A program made the translations under genes and the position numbers. Shown piece by piece: positions 1 to 10,547 of a DNA stretch of 64,000 nt. The DNA is from Blepharisma stoltei (Eukaryota; Ciliophora; Heterotrichea; Heterotrichida; Blepharismidae). The notes beneath the pieces are model-generated. The model was given only the letters and a program-made list of their open reading frames with translations, was not told the origin of the DNA and searched no databases. Location of the stretch: the NCBI GenBank assembly GCA_914767885.1, contig CAJZBQ010000010.1, positions 248,001 to 312,000 of the forward strand, written 5' to 3'. Position 1 is the stretch's first letter. Every line of letters begins with the position of its first letter.

Positions 1-2467
1 AGTCTAAAATCCCGAGGCAACAATAAATATCGGTTATTTTCAATTCTCGTTCATTCTGGAAATCTCGCTGCTGGACATTATTATTCATATATTTCTCCAA
101 AGCTTAATCAAAATTGATATAAATTCAATGATGATTCTGTAGATTTCGCATTGCCTACCCAAGCGATTGAAGCAAACTTTGGCGGAGAAATCCCTACTGC
201 AGAAGTAACAGAAAAAGGAGAAATCAGGCAGCTTGCGAATAAAAATGAGTCAAGTGCTTATATGCTTGTTTATATTAATGAAAATCTAAAAGACGAAGTT
301 TTGAGAGAAGTGAACAGGGAAGATATTCCTGAACCACTTCATGAAATAATTCACAGAAAAACTGAAGCAAAAAGACTGGCTGAAGAGCAAAAAAAATTAA
401 AAAATGCAAAATTCGACATTTTTGTCGTCACTTTCGAAATGATTTTTGGGTGGGATAAGCCTGGCATATCTCCATCAAGTTCATTTTTGCATGGCGAAAC
501 TATATTTGCAACTGAGAAAAGCAGAAGGTATAGGCTTAGCATTGATAAAAAGGACAATGGAAAAGCTCTAAAAGATTTTTTGCAAAAATATACTGAGAAA
601 CAAATTAGATTGTGGGTATTCGCACCAGGATATAAAAATTGGGAGTTTAAAGAGTTAAAACCAGACGATATCGTAGAAAAAGAATTAGGTTCAACTGGAG
701 AAAAAGCCATATATATTCAAGCCGAAGACAATGCTCCTCTATTTGTGCAAAGTGAAGAAATGGATACTGAAGATAGCCAAGTCTGAAAATTCGCCAGAGA
801 AATTGAAGATACAGGCTATCAAACAGCAGATTCAGAAGGGACCGAGATTATGGAAGATACACTCTATGTCAACGCTTCTAACAACGAAAAAGTAACAGTT
901 TTCTATAAGTGGTACTCCTATGAGAATGGAATCCCTACACTACAGTTAATTGACTGTGTCGTTTTGAGAAACTCTTGCACATTAGCTGACATTCGGGCAT
1001 CTCTTTATACCAAAATTTATGGATCAGACCCAGAACAGTTAAAAAACATGTATTTGCATCAGGAAAGATGCAAAACCCAAGAACCAAAAAATAAAGAATT
1101 TATAATGGCAATCCACAGCTTCGAGCCAGAAAAAAACTTTGAAATTCCTATAGGCAAAAAAGCGTCTTTTGGTGTGAAATTTGTGACAATTGACAATGGG
1201 GATGCTTGGATCGGGGAAATGGTCCCAAACCCTTTGCCTCCAAATTATATTGATGCGAAACGGTTTATTTCTGAGATGTGCAATGAAATATAGAAATTTC
1301 CCATAGATGGCGCTGTTTGCCCTTGATTTTGCCCATGAGAAAAATTTTTTGGTTTGACCAAACCATATGGGACTGGTCGAACCAAAAAATTTCCCCAGTG
1401 GGCAAATTAAGGGCAAACAGCGCCATTTATGGGAAATTTCTATATATGTTATTGCAAAATATAACGATAAATATGAAAAGTATGGATACAAGAGCTACTC
1501 TAGGCAACTGATGGAACATATTGAATATAGCAATGAATTTCCTCTGAAAACCAAGTTTTCTTATTTTCAAAAAGATTTGATGCAACAATTAGCAGACATT
1601 TTTCGACCTCTTGAGCCATCAATAACTCCAGCCAACATCCAAATTTATACGAAAAAGTCACATATGAGGTTTCCTCAACAACTGCCCTATCCTTACAGCG
1701 AAGAAGAAAATCCTCTGAGATTCAAAAAATCAAGCACCAATCCATCATTGGCTTCAATTATAGAAAATTCTAATATTTTGTACTTTGATATCATGCCATT
1801 CCCGATCCCACAGCTGGAGCATAAAATAATTGTTTACTGCTATTACCTGACTCAGAACTACGAAATGAATTATGAATTTTTAAGAACTCTCCCTGAAACA
1901 GCTACTGTAAAAGACTTTGATCAGGAAATCAAAAACGAAGTGATGAGCGTCATGAACACTGATAAAACGATAGACCTAGGGAGTTTAGAAGAGGTGAAGT
2001 ATCTGCTTTTAACTCACCCGCAAAAAGCAATCCTTCAAGAGCTTGAGTATTCTAGCAATTTGTCAGTACACTCTAAAAATTCAAACGTCATGATTTGTAT
2101 TCGAGCAGTTTTAAATAAAGAAAGTGAGCTCCGTCAAAACCCTGATTACAAGAAAATTAATGTTTTTACATATGTCAAGGGTACTGAAATTTATTGTAAC
2201 CCTCTTGCGGTGTATATAAAAAAATCTTGGACTTGTAAAGAAGTGATACATTTTCTGCTTGATAATAGAGAGCCGAAGTCAAGGGTGATGATAACGAATT
2301 ATTATAATTATGGAGAATCCCATGAATATAAGCCTCAAAGACCTTTAGAAGACTCTGAGGAATGCTTTTGTCCTAAGTATGAGGATAAAACTCTTGCGAT
2401 AGAGCTTCCGAATCCAGAGGTGAAGAAAAGTGAATTAAGGTTTAAAACTAATGAGACTTTAAGTTAA
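1..2467 (+). CDS. USP7: USP7-type ubiquitin carboxyl-terminal hydrolase, 3' part
   Basis: The frame is open from base 1, so the 5' end lies outside the window. The visible product starts in the end of the USP catalytic domain: the His box AGHYYSYI (about 70-93) is followed by WYKFNDDSV and then NFGGE and AYMLVYI, which is the USP7 arrangement. The rest (about 600 residues) matches the position of the USP7 C-terminal ubiquitin-like/substrate-binding region. Known role of the family: removal of ubiquitin from regulatory proteins, mostly in the nucleus. UGA at 784-786 must be read as Trp. An IES at 1289-1444 breaks the frame; removing 154 bp joins NEI to YVIAKYND and leaves 771 codons including the UAA at 2465-2467. 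The catalytic Cys is upstream and cannot be checked. Confidence 0.88.
1289..1444. mobile_element. IES H, near-perfect palindrome, TA-bounded
   Basis: The insertion interrupts the USP7 exon. Its ends, TATAGAAATTTCCCAT and ATGGGAAATTTCTATA, are inverted, and the match continues inward with few mismatches through almost the whole element, so it could fold into one long hairpin of about 70-bp arms. Excision to a single TA removes 154 bp and restores the reading frame. Confidence 0.9.
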
Positions 2468-2664
2468 ATTAGCTTATTATGGAAATAGATATTTTAGTAA
2501 AGCTTGCTTAAAATTATTAATTTTTTAATGGAAATTCAAGTAAAAGAAGCTTTAAAAGCGCATTGAAGTCTTTTCAAAGGCATCATTTGCGAAAGCGCTG
2601 AATTGATATTAAATCTGTATAAAATAAAATACCATAATACGGTTTGGGTGTTTAATTTATTTAT
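2468..2664. other. AT-rich 3' flank of USP7 gene
   Basis: No open frame or recognisable motif; AT-rich downstream flank before the family B element. Confidence 0.5.
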
Positions 2665-3223
2665 TAACTCCCTAATCTTTAAATTAGAACAAAACATATG
2701 TAAAATTTCTTTTTTCGGTGCTTTAAACCCTTAAACTGGAAAAAAACATTTTTTTCAATAGGAATTTTTATAGGTAAAAATACTAATCCTTATAAACAAA
2801 ATTTAATTAAAAACTGAATCGATTAAATTAATTCATCATAAAAATAAATTAAAATTTAAAACATTGGCTTAATTCTTTTTAATATAAAATTTAAAGATTG
2901 AGAAGATATTTATAGAATTATTAAGTTTTAAAATTATTGAAGAAAACTATTATGAGAAGAAATTCAAGATATAATAAAATCTGGATTTTCAATTATTAAA
3001 GAAAAATAAATTATTTAAGTTATAAAAGGAGATATAAAGATTTTATCGAAATTTTTGTTGATACGTTTTAAATTCTAATAATAACAGTATATCTTGCTTT
3101 TTAATTTAAAAAATTTTGTAAAAATTTTTTAATTGAGAAATTTAATATAATTTTGTTTTTAAAAAAAAAATTAACCTACCTTCAAATTTAACAAAATGTT
3201 TTGCTAAATTTAAAGACTGAGTA
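2665..3223. mobile_element. Family B MITE/IES, intergenic copy
   Basis: It starts TAACTCCCTAATCTTTAAATT and ends GCTAAATTTAAAGACT-GAGTA, a degraded form of the family B end CTCCCCTTTAAATTGGAAC. The right side has the family's inverted pair of end motifs around 3175-3215 (TTAACCTACCTTCAAATTT facing GCTAAATTTAAAGACTGAG). The interior is very AT-rich and noncoding. It lies between genes, so excision cannot be tested by frame. Confidence 0.6.
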
Positions 3224-3800
3224 AAAGCAGTGGGAAGAAGAATTGCAGAGACCTAAGCTTAGGAGCTATTTCTGGGTTATGGTATACTTTGAAGATACGA
3301 TTTCTTAAACTGGCTTAATATAATACTAATGAAACACCTATTAAAAGATATACCTTTTGTAACCAATATAAACATTCATAAAAGTAGAGACTCTAAGGTA
3401 AACTCCCTATGGAGTAGCTGAAATAGTACCTCTTTTTTAAGTTAACCTTCAGGTTTGGAGATGTGCGCCGATGAGGGGAGGTTTTGTTTCTCCCCGAAGG
3501 TTTCTTTGCCCCTGCTAAATGGGGTAGACAGATTTTGCCTCACACTTAGTCTTTGCTTATTGTATACTAGCAGGGCATTCGCAAGAAGCGACTCTTACCT
3601 TGGGAGTTATCCTTAGATTAATTGGGTTTACGCCAAATAGCTAGGCTAGAGGTCTATCCGCTTATAACCTTATAACACTTAACTTAAGGAAGTAGGCGTT
3701 AGCCTTATATTAAAAGGATGCCGTTTATCTATAGGAATGTTTCTATTCCTTGTAAAAGGGTATAATTTTATTAATGTTGAGTAGCTCTAAGAAAAAGGAT
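3224..3800. other. GC-richer intergenic block, possible structured RNA
   Basis: No coding frame. This block is clearly richer in G+C than its flanks and has several self-complementary stretches, for example GGGGAG facing CTCCCC near 3475-3505. It does not match tRNA, rRNA, SRP RNA or RNase P signatures that I can recognise. It may be an unknown ncRNA or an old SINE-like insertion. The rest of the gap to 3999 is AT-rich with nothing recognised. Confidence 0.3.
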
Positions 3801-3999
3801 AAAAATAATAATTTTTCGTTAATAACAAAAAAATAAATTTTTTGGCGTTAAATTGCTATTGAGATTCATTATATATATAATAATCATCGTGCTATACTTT
3901 AGTTAAACGCTGATGCTTAATTTATGTATTTGTAAAAGTTGCATTTCTTAAATTTGCAAACAAAAGTTGAATAATTTCTTAATTTGGCCTAATAATCAA

Positions 4000-4639
4000 A
4001 TGGGAACCAGGAAAGTCCAAGGATTATATAATTCAGATTTTGATAGAAATGTCACGAATGGTGTCAATATCCCGCTAAATTACAATTTTGACGCGAATTC
4101 TTTCAATGAAGATAGAAGATATTCAATGGCTTTGCCATTGCATCAACAAATCCATATCCCAGAAACCCACTCTTTTTGTAAGCCTAGAAATGAAGTTATA
4201 GAAGATAAGTACACACCAAAACCAAGCAAATCAATTAACATTGATGACCCGCTAATATCGACAACGCCGATAATGGTATAAATATAAGCAGCACCCAAAA
4301 GATTCCAGGACCCGAGCAATTCCTTCAATCAATTTAGAAGAGCAATCACAAATAGCAGATTTCCAAGAAGGTGAATGCAAAATTGAACCATGGAAGCGTA
4401 TGATTGGCAATGCTAGTGAACTTATGCTTCTTAAGGTAAATTCAACATAGTTTCAGGAAACTCTGATGGTAGAAAGAACAATAATGCTTGAAATTATAAA
4501 TAAAGACTCAAAACGAGACCAATTGTTGTTGGAGCTAACCAAAAAATTGGAAACTCTGAATAGAGAAAATGCCATTTTGGCCTTGGAAAATAAGGGATTG
4601 CATGATATGATACACACATGAAATTCACAGATCATTTAA
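4000..4639 (+). CDS. Hypothetical protein with C-terminal coiled coil
   Basis: I do not recognise this family. Two tiny introns (4276-4291, 16 nt; 4436-4450, 15 nt) join three exons into about 202 residues. The N-terminal two thirds are polar and low in structure; the end (from VERTIMLEIINKDSKRD through KLETLNRENAILALENKG) looks like a coiled coil. One in-frame UGA near the end is read as Trp; the stop is UAA at 4637-4639. The first ATG in frame is at 4000. An in-frame stop lies upstream at 3949, and the open stretch between has no ATG, so the start is plausible but not certain. Confidence 0.65.
4276..4291 (+). other. Spliceosomal intron, 16 nt
   Basis: GTATAAATATAAGCAG; removal joins TTPIM to HPKDSR and bypasses a UAA. 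Confidence 0.75.
4436..4450 (+). other. Spliceosomal intron, 15 nt
   Basis: GTAAATTCAACATAG; removal joins ELMLLK to FQETLMVE and bypasses a UAG. Confidence 0.8.
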
Positions 4640-5124
4640 ATATAAATATCTGGGATTAAGAATAATTTAATAGATTTTTAAGTGTTTTTAGCAAATAATA
4701 TAGCGCGTGCTTCCCGATAGATTTCAAAGAAAAAAATTATTTGAAATTCCAAAAAAAATCCCAAAAAGTCAAATATCAATTAAAAATGCCATTATATATG
4801 CACAATTTGTCAAATTGAAAATTAATTTTTAAGATTTTTTCCTTAATTTAAAAACTTAAATTTTGTTTATATAAAAGCACTTGCCTTCAGGGATCTAAAA
4901 TGAGACTTGTGCTATATTTATTTGATAAGATAAATTCTATTAGCAATTTTTATAATGATTTTTTTCTTTTAAAAGAGCTATTAATTGACTCGACCAATCC
5001 GTATATGGAATGTCAAGGTTTTGCTATATTATCGAATTAAAACTGCTGGGCAAGCTCCATAGCACCTTTATATGGAAGCTCAAAGCAAGCAAAAACATAT
5101 TTTTAATTAAAGTGCTCGTTTCTA
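4640..5124. other. Intergenic, AT-rich
   Basis: Downstream flanks of two convergent genes. I see no gene, repeat family or clear inverted repeat in it. Confidence 0.5.
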
Positions 5125-7447
5125 TTATTTATTATCTAGCCCACTCTCAATTTCTTTGATTTGATTTATCATATTTTCAAATTCACTTACAGAGCTTCCA
5201 GCAAATGTCCTCAAAATCACTTCATATTTCTGAGCTTTTAACTGCTTAAACTTAGGTAAGTCTAAATTTGCTAACTTTGCTGCTGAAATTGAGCTGATTT
5301 TTGATAACGCAATAACTTCTTTTTGCATTTCATCTATATGGCTTTCAATAATCTGCGAGTTTTTTTCTCTAGAATTCGTCGAAAATATTTGCGATAAAAG
5401 CTTTTTTCCAGTCTGCAGCTTTAAAATGTGGGTCTTCTCAGCCTCCAATTTTTTCTCGGTCTCTAATTGATATTTATCAATTTCTTTTTTTGTATCAACT
5501 GCTTCGATCATTGCTTTTAAATCAATAATTTCTCATCTGACCCAATCAAGCAATACAAAAAAAGGATTTGAATAAACTTCACGTGAGGAAATCTCCAGAT
5601 TAGCGCTGCAAAATTGCTCCTCATAAATTTTACTTAAATGGTTGATTCCATGCATGAGCTGTGTGAGTTGTGCTTCAAAGCTTTCAAAATATACTTCCTA
5701 AATTTTAATAGATCATTATTGACCACCTATTTAAATTTTAAAATAAATTTGTGCATATCAATTTTTTGATAAGTGCAAACTAAAATGGCAAATCTCCGTT
5801 TGTGGCCTTAAGAAGCCTAATAAGACTTATACGGTATAAGACAAGCCCCTGGCCATATTTTTTCGGTTCGGTTTGCTACTTGGCCATAGCGATCTATTAT
5901 GATTTATGGGCTATAATCAACATTTATTTTGCATATACTTTCAAATTTCCCTAAAGCCTCAATGCCAATTTTAAAAAAAGTCTTGCCTTCGTTTAAGATT
6001 TTTTCATTTCCTTCATTGCGAGTTTCATTTGAGTAATCACGGAAAATTTCATTGAATTTTTTGGAAATATCTAAGTAAGGTTGTTTTCTAAGTAATAACT
6101 TTCGATAAGCTCCTGGACTTCTAATAAATTGCTGAAATTCATCGGACTCATAAAGATAGGTATAAGAAGCGATTCTACTGATGAATAAATTGTAAAGCTT
6201 CATCATTTTCTCAATAGATCTTGGGCTAAAATTACTCTATGTAGTGTTTTACAATATTTTGCTTATGAGGGACTGGAGGAATATAGCATCCAGGCCAATT
6301 GTGAACTATGCCTGCTTGCTATAAATAAGAGCATGGCTATTGGTAGATGATATCCTAATTTTATATAGCAAATAAGACAAGGCTAACCATCTTTAATGCT
6401 TTCTTTATGCATAGGTTTAAAACTTTTCTTAATATACGAAAGTCTTTATAATTCCTATGTGCTTCATAAGCGCCTGAGGAGTCATGGCCTTGAATTATAT
6501 AAAACACTTGCTTTTTCATCAAAGTTGATTTTGTAGTGAAGCTGCAAACAGAAACTCCTATTTTATTATCTAGCTCTGGCTCAGCAAGATAAAGAACGCT
6601 TTCGGAATTTTTATTAGAAATTTCAGTAATATAGTCTTCACTCCCCCTTTACATTAGAACAAAAATTCCCATTCAAGGAAGTTAATTTCTAAAGAAAAAT
6701 ACAAAAATTAATGCAATACTTTAGAACTCGATTTATTTTTATGAAGAATTAATTTGATAATTTAATTGATTCAGTGTGAAAGCTGTTTTAATAATACTTT
6801 ACTTGCACTTTTCAATTAAATCACCCTAATTTTATACAATTTTTACTTATAAAGTTTTCCTACTAATTCCCCCCCATTCCGTGAGTGAATAAAAAATTTT
6901 GTTCACTCACTGAGGGGGCTAATTTGTTTTTTTAAAACAATTTATAGAAAAAATTTTTTTTCGAAATTTTAAAAAAAATCCTAATTTGCAAAAAATGGGA
7001 AGCAAGTATTAATTTAATTTATAAAATTTATGTTTTTTAAAACGCAATTTGTTTAAAATTAAACAGAATTAGCTCGAGACTTCATTATACTAATTATCAC
7101 TTATATATCAAATTTTTTTTTCATAAAAAATATTTTCTATCAAAAAAAATTTTTGTTCATTCACGGAGGGTGGGCTTTTGGGCAAAAAATAGGGATTTTT
7201 CCAATGGTTTTGTTCACTCACGGAGTGGGGGGGAGTAAAAATAATTTTTCCAGTTTAAAGGTGATTACTCAAAAATAAGCATTTTACCTATATTTGTTCC
7301 AATTTAAAGGTAGGAGAAGTCAGATAAATTTGCATCTGTATAAGCTGTTGAGTTGCTAATTGGTCTAAAGTCTGAAGAAGATAACGGATTGCTAATGGCT
7401 ATGGATTTTCTTTGGGTATTTTCTTGACTTGTTTTTATCTCTTCCAT
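5125..7447 (-). CDS. Sorting nexin with PX and BAR domains
   Basis: After removing three IESs (6632-7312, 6307-6413, 5690-5915) and a 16-nt intron (6220-6235), the frame closes exactly at 433 codons including the stop. The PX domain (about residues 65-150) shows the R-N-Y-K-D-F-R core followed by WPGCYIPPVPHK, the phosphoinositide-binding signature. The C-terminal half (about 170-432) is helical with Trp-rich DWVRWEIIDLKAMIEAVD, as in sorting-nexin BAR domains. The family acts in endosomal membrane sorting and tubulation. Trp in DWVRWEI is encoded by UGA. The ATG (7445-7447) begins MEEIKTSQ. The PX domain is split by a 105-bp IES and is unreadable without excision. Confidence 0.85.
5690..5915. 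mobile_element. Family C IES, TA-bounded
   Basis: The ends TATA-CTTCC-TAAAT-TTTAATAGATC and TATA-GCCCA-TAAAT-CATAATAGATC are inverted imperfect repeats of about 25 bp. Removing 224 bp joins KINVDY to FESFEAQ in the sorting nexin. A relative lies at 30215-30428. Confidence 0.88.
6220..6235 (-). other. Spliceosomal intron, 16 nt
   Basis: On the minus strand GTAATTTTAGCCCAAG; removal joins VKHYIE to SIEKMMK between the PX and BAR regions. Confidence 0.8.
6307..6413. mobile_element. Short single-copy IES, TA-bounded
   Basis: Ends TATGC on each side in inverted orientation. Removing 105 bp joins RKVLNL to VHNWPGCYIPP, which rebuilds the PX motif exactly. No relative elsewhere in the window. Confidence 0.85.
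6632..7312. mobile_element. Family B IES carrying a nested family A copy
   Basis: Inner end motifs are CTCCCCCTTTACATTAGAAC (left) and GTTCCAATTTAAAGG (right). The frame is restored if the cut is made at the TA of 6632-6633 and the TA of 7311-7312 (679 bp lost), joining LSDFS to YITEISN. The left TA lies about 10 bp outside the usual end motif, so that boundary is less certain. A complete family A element sits inside at 6864-7237. Confidence 0.75.
6864..7237. mobile_element. Family A MITE nested in family B IES
   Basis: Starts near TAATTCCCCCCCATTCCGTG and ends GTGGGGGGGAGTA. It has the palindromic pair of end motifs at the left and the spaced pair (GGAGGGTGGG, then ATGGTTTTGTTCACTC) at the right, over the standard AT-rich interior. 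Confidence 0.85.
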
Positions 7448-7693
7448 ATGGTTATGTGCTATTTAAAATTTTCAACATAATTTTCATTAAGGTGCATAAA
7501 ATATAAATATTGGTCATCATTACAGCTAGACCATTCAGCCAAGTTATAAAAAATTTACATTAAATTTCGGAGAAGTATTAATAAATATTTCATAAATTAA
7601 TTCAAGTGAGCTACATTTCAAAATGATCTATTACCAATCTCATCTTTATCAATAAATTTTAAAGAATAATAAATTTAACAGTCAAAATTATAA

Positions 7694-9709
7694 ATGGAAT
7701 CTACTCACTTAACGACAAGTTTAAGCTCAAATCTTTTGCATTTCTCAAGCGATTTTCCTTTAAATAATCGTTCACATACCAAACAAAAATTACTTGAAAA
7801 TGCAATGAATAAAGAAAGCTTTTTATGGTCAAATCAAGAAGATTCTTCACGCTCATTAACAAACCATTCTCGGAGTAAAAGCCTTAACCATAACTTCAAT
7901 AAAATACAAATAAGTCTAACTCCCCCCTCCGTGAGTGAACAAAACCATTAGAAAAATCCCTATTTTTTGCCAACCCACCCTCCGTCAGTGAACAAAAATT
8001 TTTTTAATAGAAAAATTTTGATATATAAATGATAATTATTATAATGAAAATCTAGAGCTAATTCTGTTTAATTTTAAACGAATTGCTTTTTAAAACATAA
8101 ATTTTAAATTAAATTAAATTAATATTTGATTTCCAATTTTTGCGAATTAGGATTTTTTTAAATTTCGAAAAAAAATATTTTTTTATAAAATATATATATA
8201 AATTTGTTTTAAAAAAAAAAATTAACCCCCCTCCGTGAGTGAACAAAATTTTTTTGTTCACTCACGGAGGGGGGGGGAGTAAGTAAAGCACAAAAAAACT
8301 ATTATCAGGAAAAAGAAAAAACCCCTAAAAAAATTAATCAATCTCCGGATTTAAATAAAAAGAAAACTCATTATAAAGTAAATTCTGTCGAAATTCAGCA
8401 AGAAAGAAAAGTTAATAAAAGTGTTGAAGGGATAAGAAGCTCAGCCGATAATTTTAACAGACGAAAAGCAAGCTTGATATGACCAAATGAAGAAAAAGTA
8501 GGTTTCTTATCAAAAAATTATTCTATGGCTCAAAATGAAAACCAACAACGCCAAAAAACTGTATCTTCCATCAAATCAAAAAATATTATTGTAAAATTTA
8601 TTTAGGATCTAAATAAATCCAAAAATAATCATGATTGAAATGAAATTTCAGGTTGCATTGCTTATTTGCTATGTGAAGTGGATCCAAAAATAAAAATAAC
8701 AAACGAAAAACATATGAAAAAAGAAATGATGCTTTATTTCAATGATTTGAATCATGTCATACAGATGCTGAAGAAATTACCATGATTTCTTAAAGAAAAA
8801 AGAATTTCAAAAAGTAAAAATTACATAGCAAACATCACAAAATCTCACCAGAATTTCTTAAAAGCTGATTTATCGAAATTGCCTTCGAATTCAAAAACGC
8901 CAAAAATAATAAAATTATTAAAAAGTATTTTCAGTTCTCTTAAAATTGAAGACCATGATAAAAAGGAGCTTAAAGGCAATGGAAATAATGCACTTCAAAG
9001 CAAGTGCGATGAAGATATCAAAATTATTACGGATCCTGAGAAAAGTTTAATAGAAAGCATAGAGCAAAAAAAGGAAGTAGAGAATATTGTTGAAATTGAG
9101 GTAGAATGCATAAATAAACAGGATGCTCTAATAAGCGCACAAACATCAGAACTTATTGATGAGAAGTTATTTACACTTAAAGTCTCAAACCAAGCAGAAG
9201 AAAATAATGAACATATCGAAACTGATAGTTCTAACTTCGTTCCAATACAAGATTCTTTATCTGGGGATAATCCTATAAAATACCTTGATGAATGCAATGA
9301 GACCAAGGCTTCGAATCAAGCAGAAGAAATTGGTGAACACATAAAAACTGATAGTTCAAACTTTCTTCCAATACAGGATTCTTTATGTGGAGATAATCTT
9401 TTAAAATGTCCTTATACTTACGATGAAATCAAAACTTCGAATCAAACAGAAGAAATTTATGAGCACATAGAAACTGATAGTTCAAACTTTCTTTCAATGC
9501 AAGATTCTTCGAATGGAGATAATCCTCTAAAATGCCCTTATATCTACTATGATGAATCCTCATTTTCATCTTTTGAATGGTCAGAAAATTTTCGCTCTTT
9601 ATCTCGATTATCAAGCGATTCTGGGGCATCAAAATCTTCACTTTTGCAAAGATTTTACCAAAAATCAGGCTATATTGCTAGCTCCCTAAGGAAGCAAAAT
9701 TTATTTTAA
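7694..9709 (+). CDS. Hypothetical Ser/Glu-rich protein with three tandem repeats
   Basis: No family recognised. A family A IES (7917-8281) and a 15-nt intron (8591-8605) must be removed; the result is 546 codons including the UAA at 9707-9709. The middle holds UGA codons read as Trp, as in ASLIWPNEEK. The C-terminal part has three tandem copies of about 42 residues (nucleotides about 9184-9560), each built on SNQ-x-EE, EHI, TDSSNF, QDS, GDN, L-x-K-C. The protein is acidic, Ser-rich and probably mostly disordered. The ATG at 7694 is the first after an upstream stop-rich region. Confidence 0.75.
7917..8281. mobile_element. Family A MITE as IES, TA-bounded
   Basis: Starts TAACTCCCCCCTCCGTGAG and ends GGAGGGGGGGGGAGTA. 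The 19-bp motif CCTCCGTGAGTGAACAAAA occurs near both ends and in the palindromic pair at 8226-8275; a near match (CCTCCGTCAGTGAACAAAA) lies near 7978. Removing 363 bp joins KIQISL to SKAQKNYY. Confidence 0.92.
8591..8605 (+). other. Spliceosomal intron, 15 nt
   Basis: GTAAAATTTATTTAG; removal joins SKNII to DLNKSKN. Confidence 0.85.
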
Positions 9710-9821
9710 CGGAAAATAAAAATTGTTTCTTAAAATTTCTATAAAATCCAAATTATTAAATATTTAAAAGTAAAAATTTAATTACATTATATCAAGCTAT
9801 TTTTTATAGCGTGCAATAAAT

Positions 9822-10508
9822 TTGCTCTCTCATGGATATGGGATTAAGGAGCCACAGATTTTATCTGAAATTTTAATTAATCCTGGAATCCCTCCATTAA
9901 TCAGCGATAATGATACTCCAAATTTTTCTTCTAAGTCTAAAGCTGAGCAGAGTCCAATAAGAAAAATCCTCATACCATCAAATAAAGTGTCGTCCGCATC
10001 TCCAATTCCATATAAATCTCCAGCTATAAAGCCTAAAAGTGTACAAATTACTCCAAGAAAAAATGAAAATTGTCTAGATTCTGCCAGAAAATCAAATGAA
10101 TTTAATAAAAGAGTTGAAGAGAAAAATAAATTTAACTCTGAAGCAAAATGCAATAAAATTCTCGAAGAAAAATTTCAAGTCTTTTTAGAGAGAAAGCTAA
10201 AGGAAGACAAAAGTCAGAAAAATTCTCAATTTCAAAAAAAGCATAATTGGATGTCAGAGTTCAAAAACTGTATAGAAATGATAGAAATTGGCAAAGAATT
10301 TGAAAAAGAAATAATACACAAAGCTAAACGTTTTTTTATTTCTCATCTTTCTGACAGATTATATAATCGAATTTTAGTAAAAGCACAAAAGCATATAGAA
10401 GAAGAGCAAAATCGTTATGCTTATGACATGGAAATTCAAGAAGCTCAAGCAGATGTTGCTAAAGAAAAGCAGAAACTCCAAGAAGTTTTGTCAAAATATT
10501 ATAAATAA
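9822..10508 (+). CDS. Hypothetical basic coiled-coil protein, start unresolved
   Basis: Open frame of 228 codons ending at UAA 10506-10508, with no recognised domain. The N-terminal half is Ser/Pro/Lys-rich. The C-terminal half (FNKRVEEKNKF, then KAQKHIEEEQNRY, then DVAKEKQKLQEVLSKYY) is charged and helical, consistent with a coiled coil. No in-frame ATG lies near the 5' end: an in-frame UAG sits at 9807-9809 and the first Met is well inside. A short 5' exon or a nearby undetected IES is therefore likely. The 9822 boundary is only the first possible codon. Confidence 0.6.
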   Translation: MLSHGYGIKEPQILSEILINPGIPPLISDNDTPNFSSKSKAEQSPIRKILIPSNKVSSASPIPYKSPAIKPKSVQITPRKNENCLDSARKSNEFNKRVEEKNKFNSEAKCNKILEEKFQVFLERKLKEDKSQKNSQFQKKHNWMSEFKNCIEMIEIGKEFEKEIIHKAKRFFISHLSDRLYNRILVKAQKHIEEEQNRYAYDMEIQEAQADVAKEKQKLQEVLSKYYK

Positions 10509-10547
10509 AATTCACTTTAAATATTTTGCATATTAATTAATTTCTGC

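Noticed and set aside
7919-7951. Peptide tails such as TPPSVSEQN at the ends of several frames
   Set aside because: These are translations of family A IES ends (CCTCCGTGAGTGAACAA) read through from the host exon. They disappear once the IES is removed.
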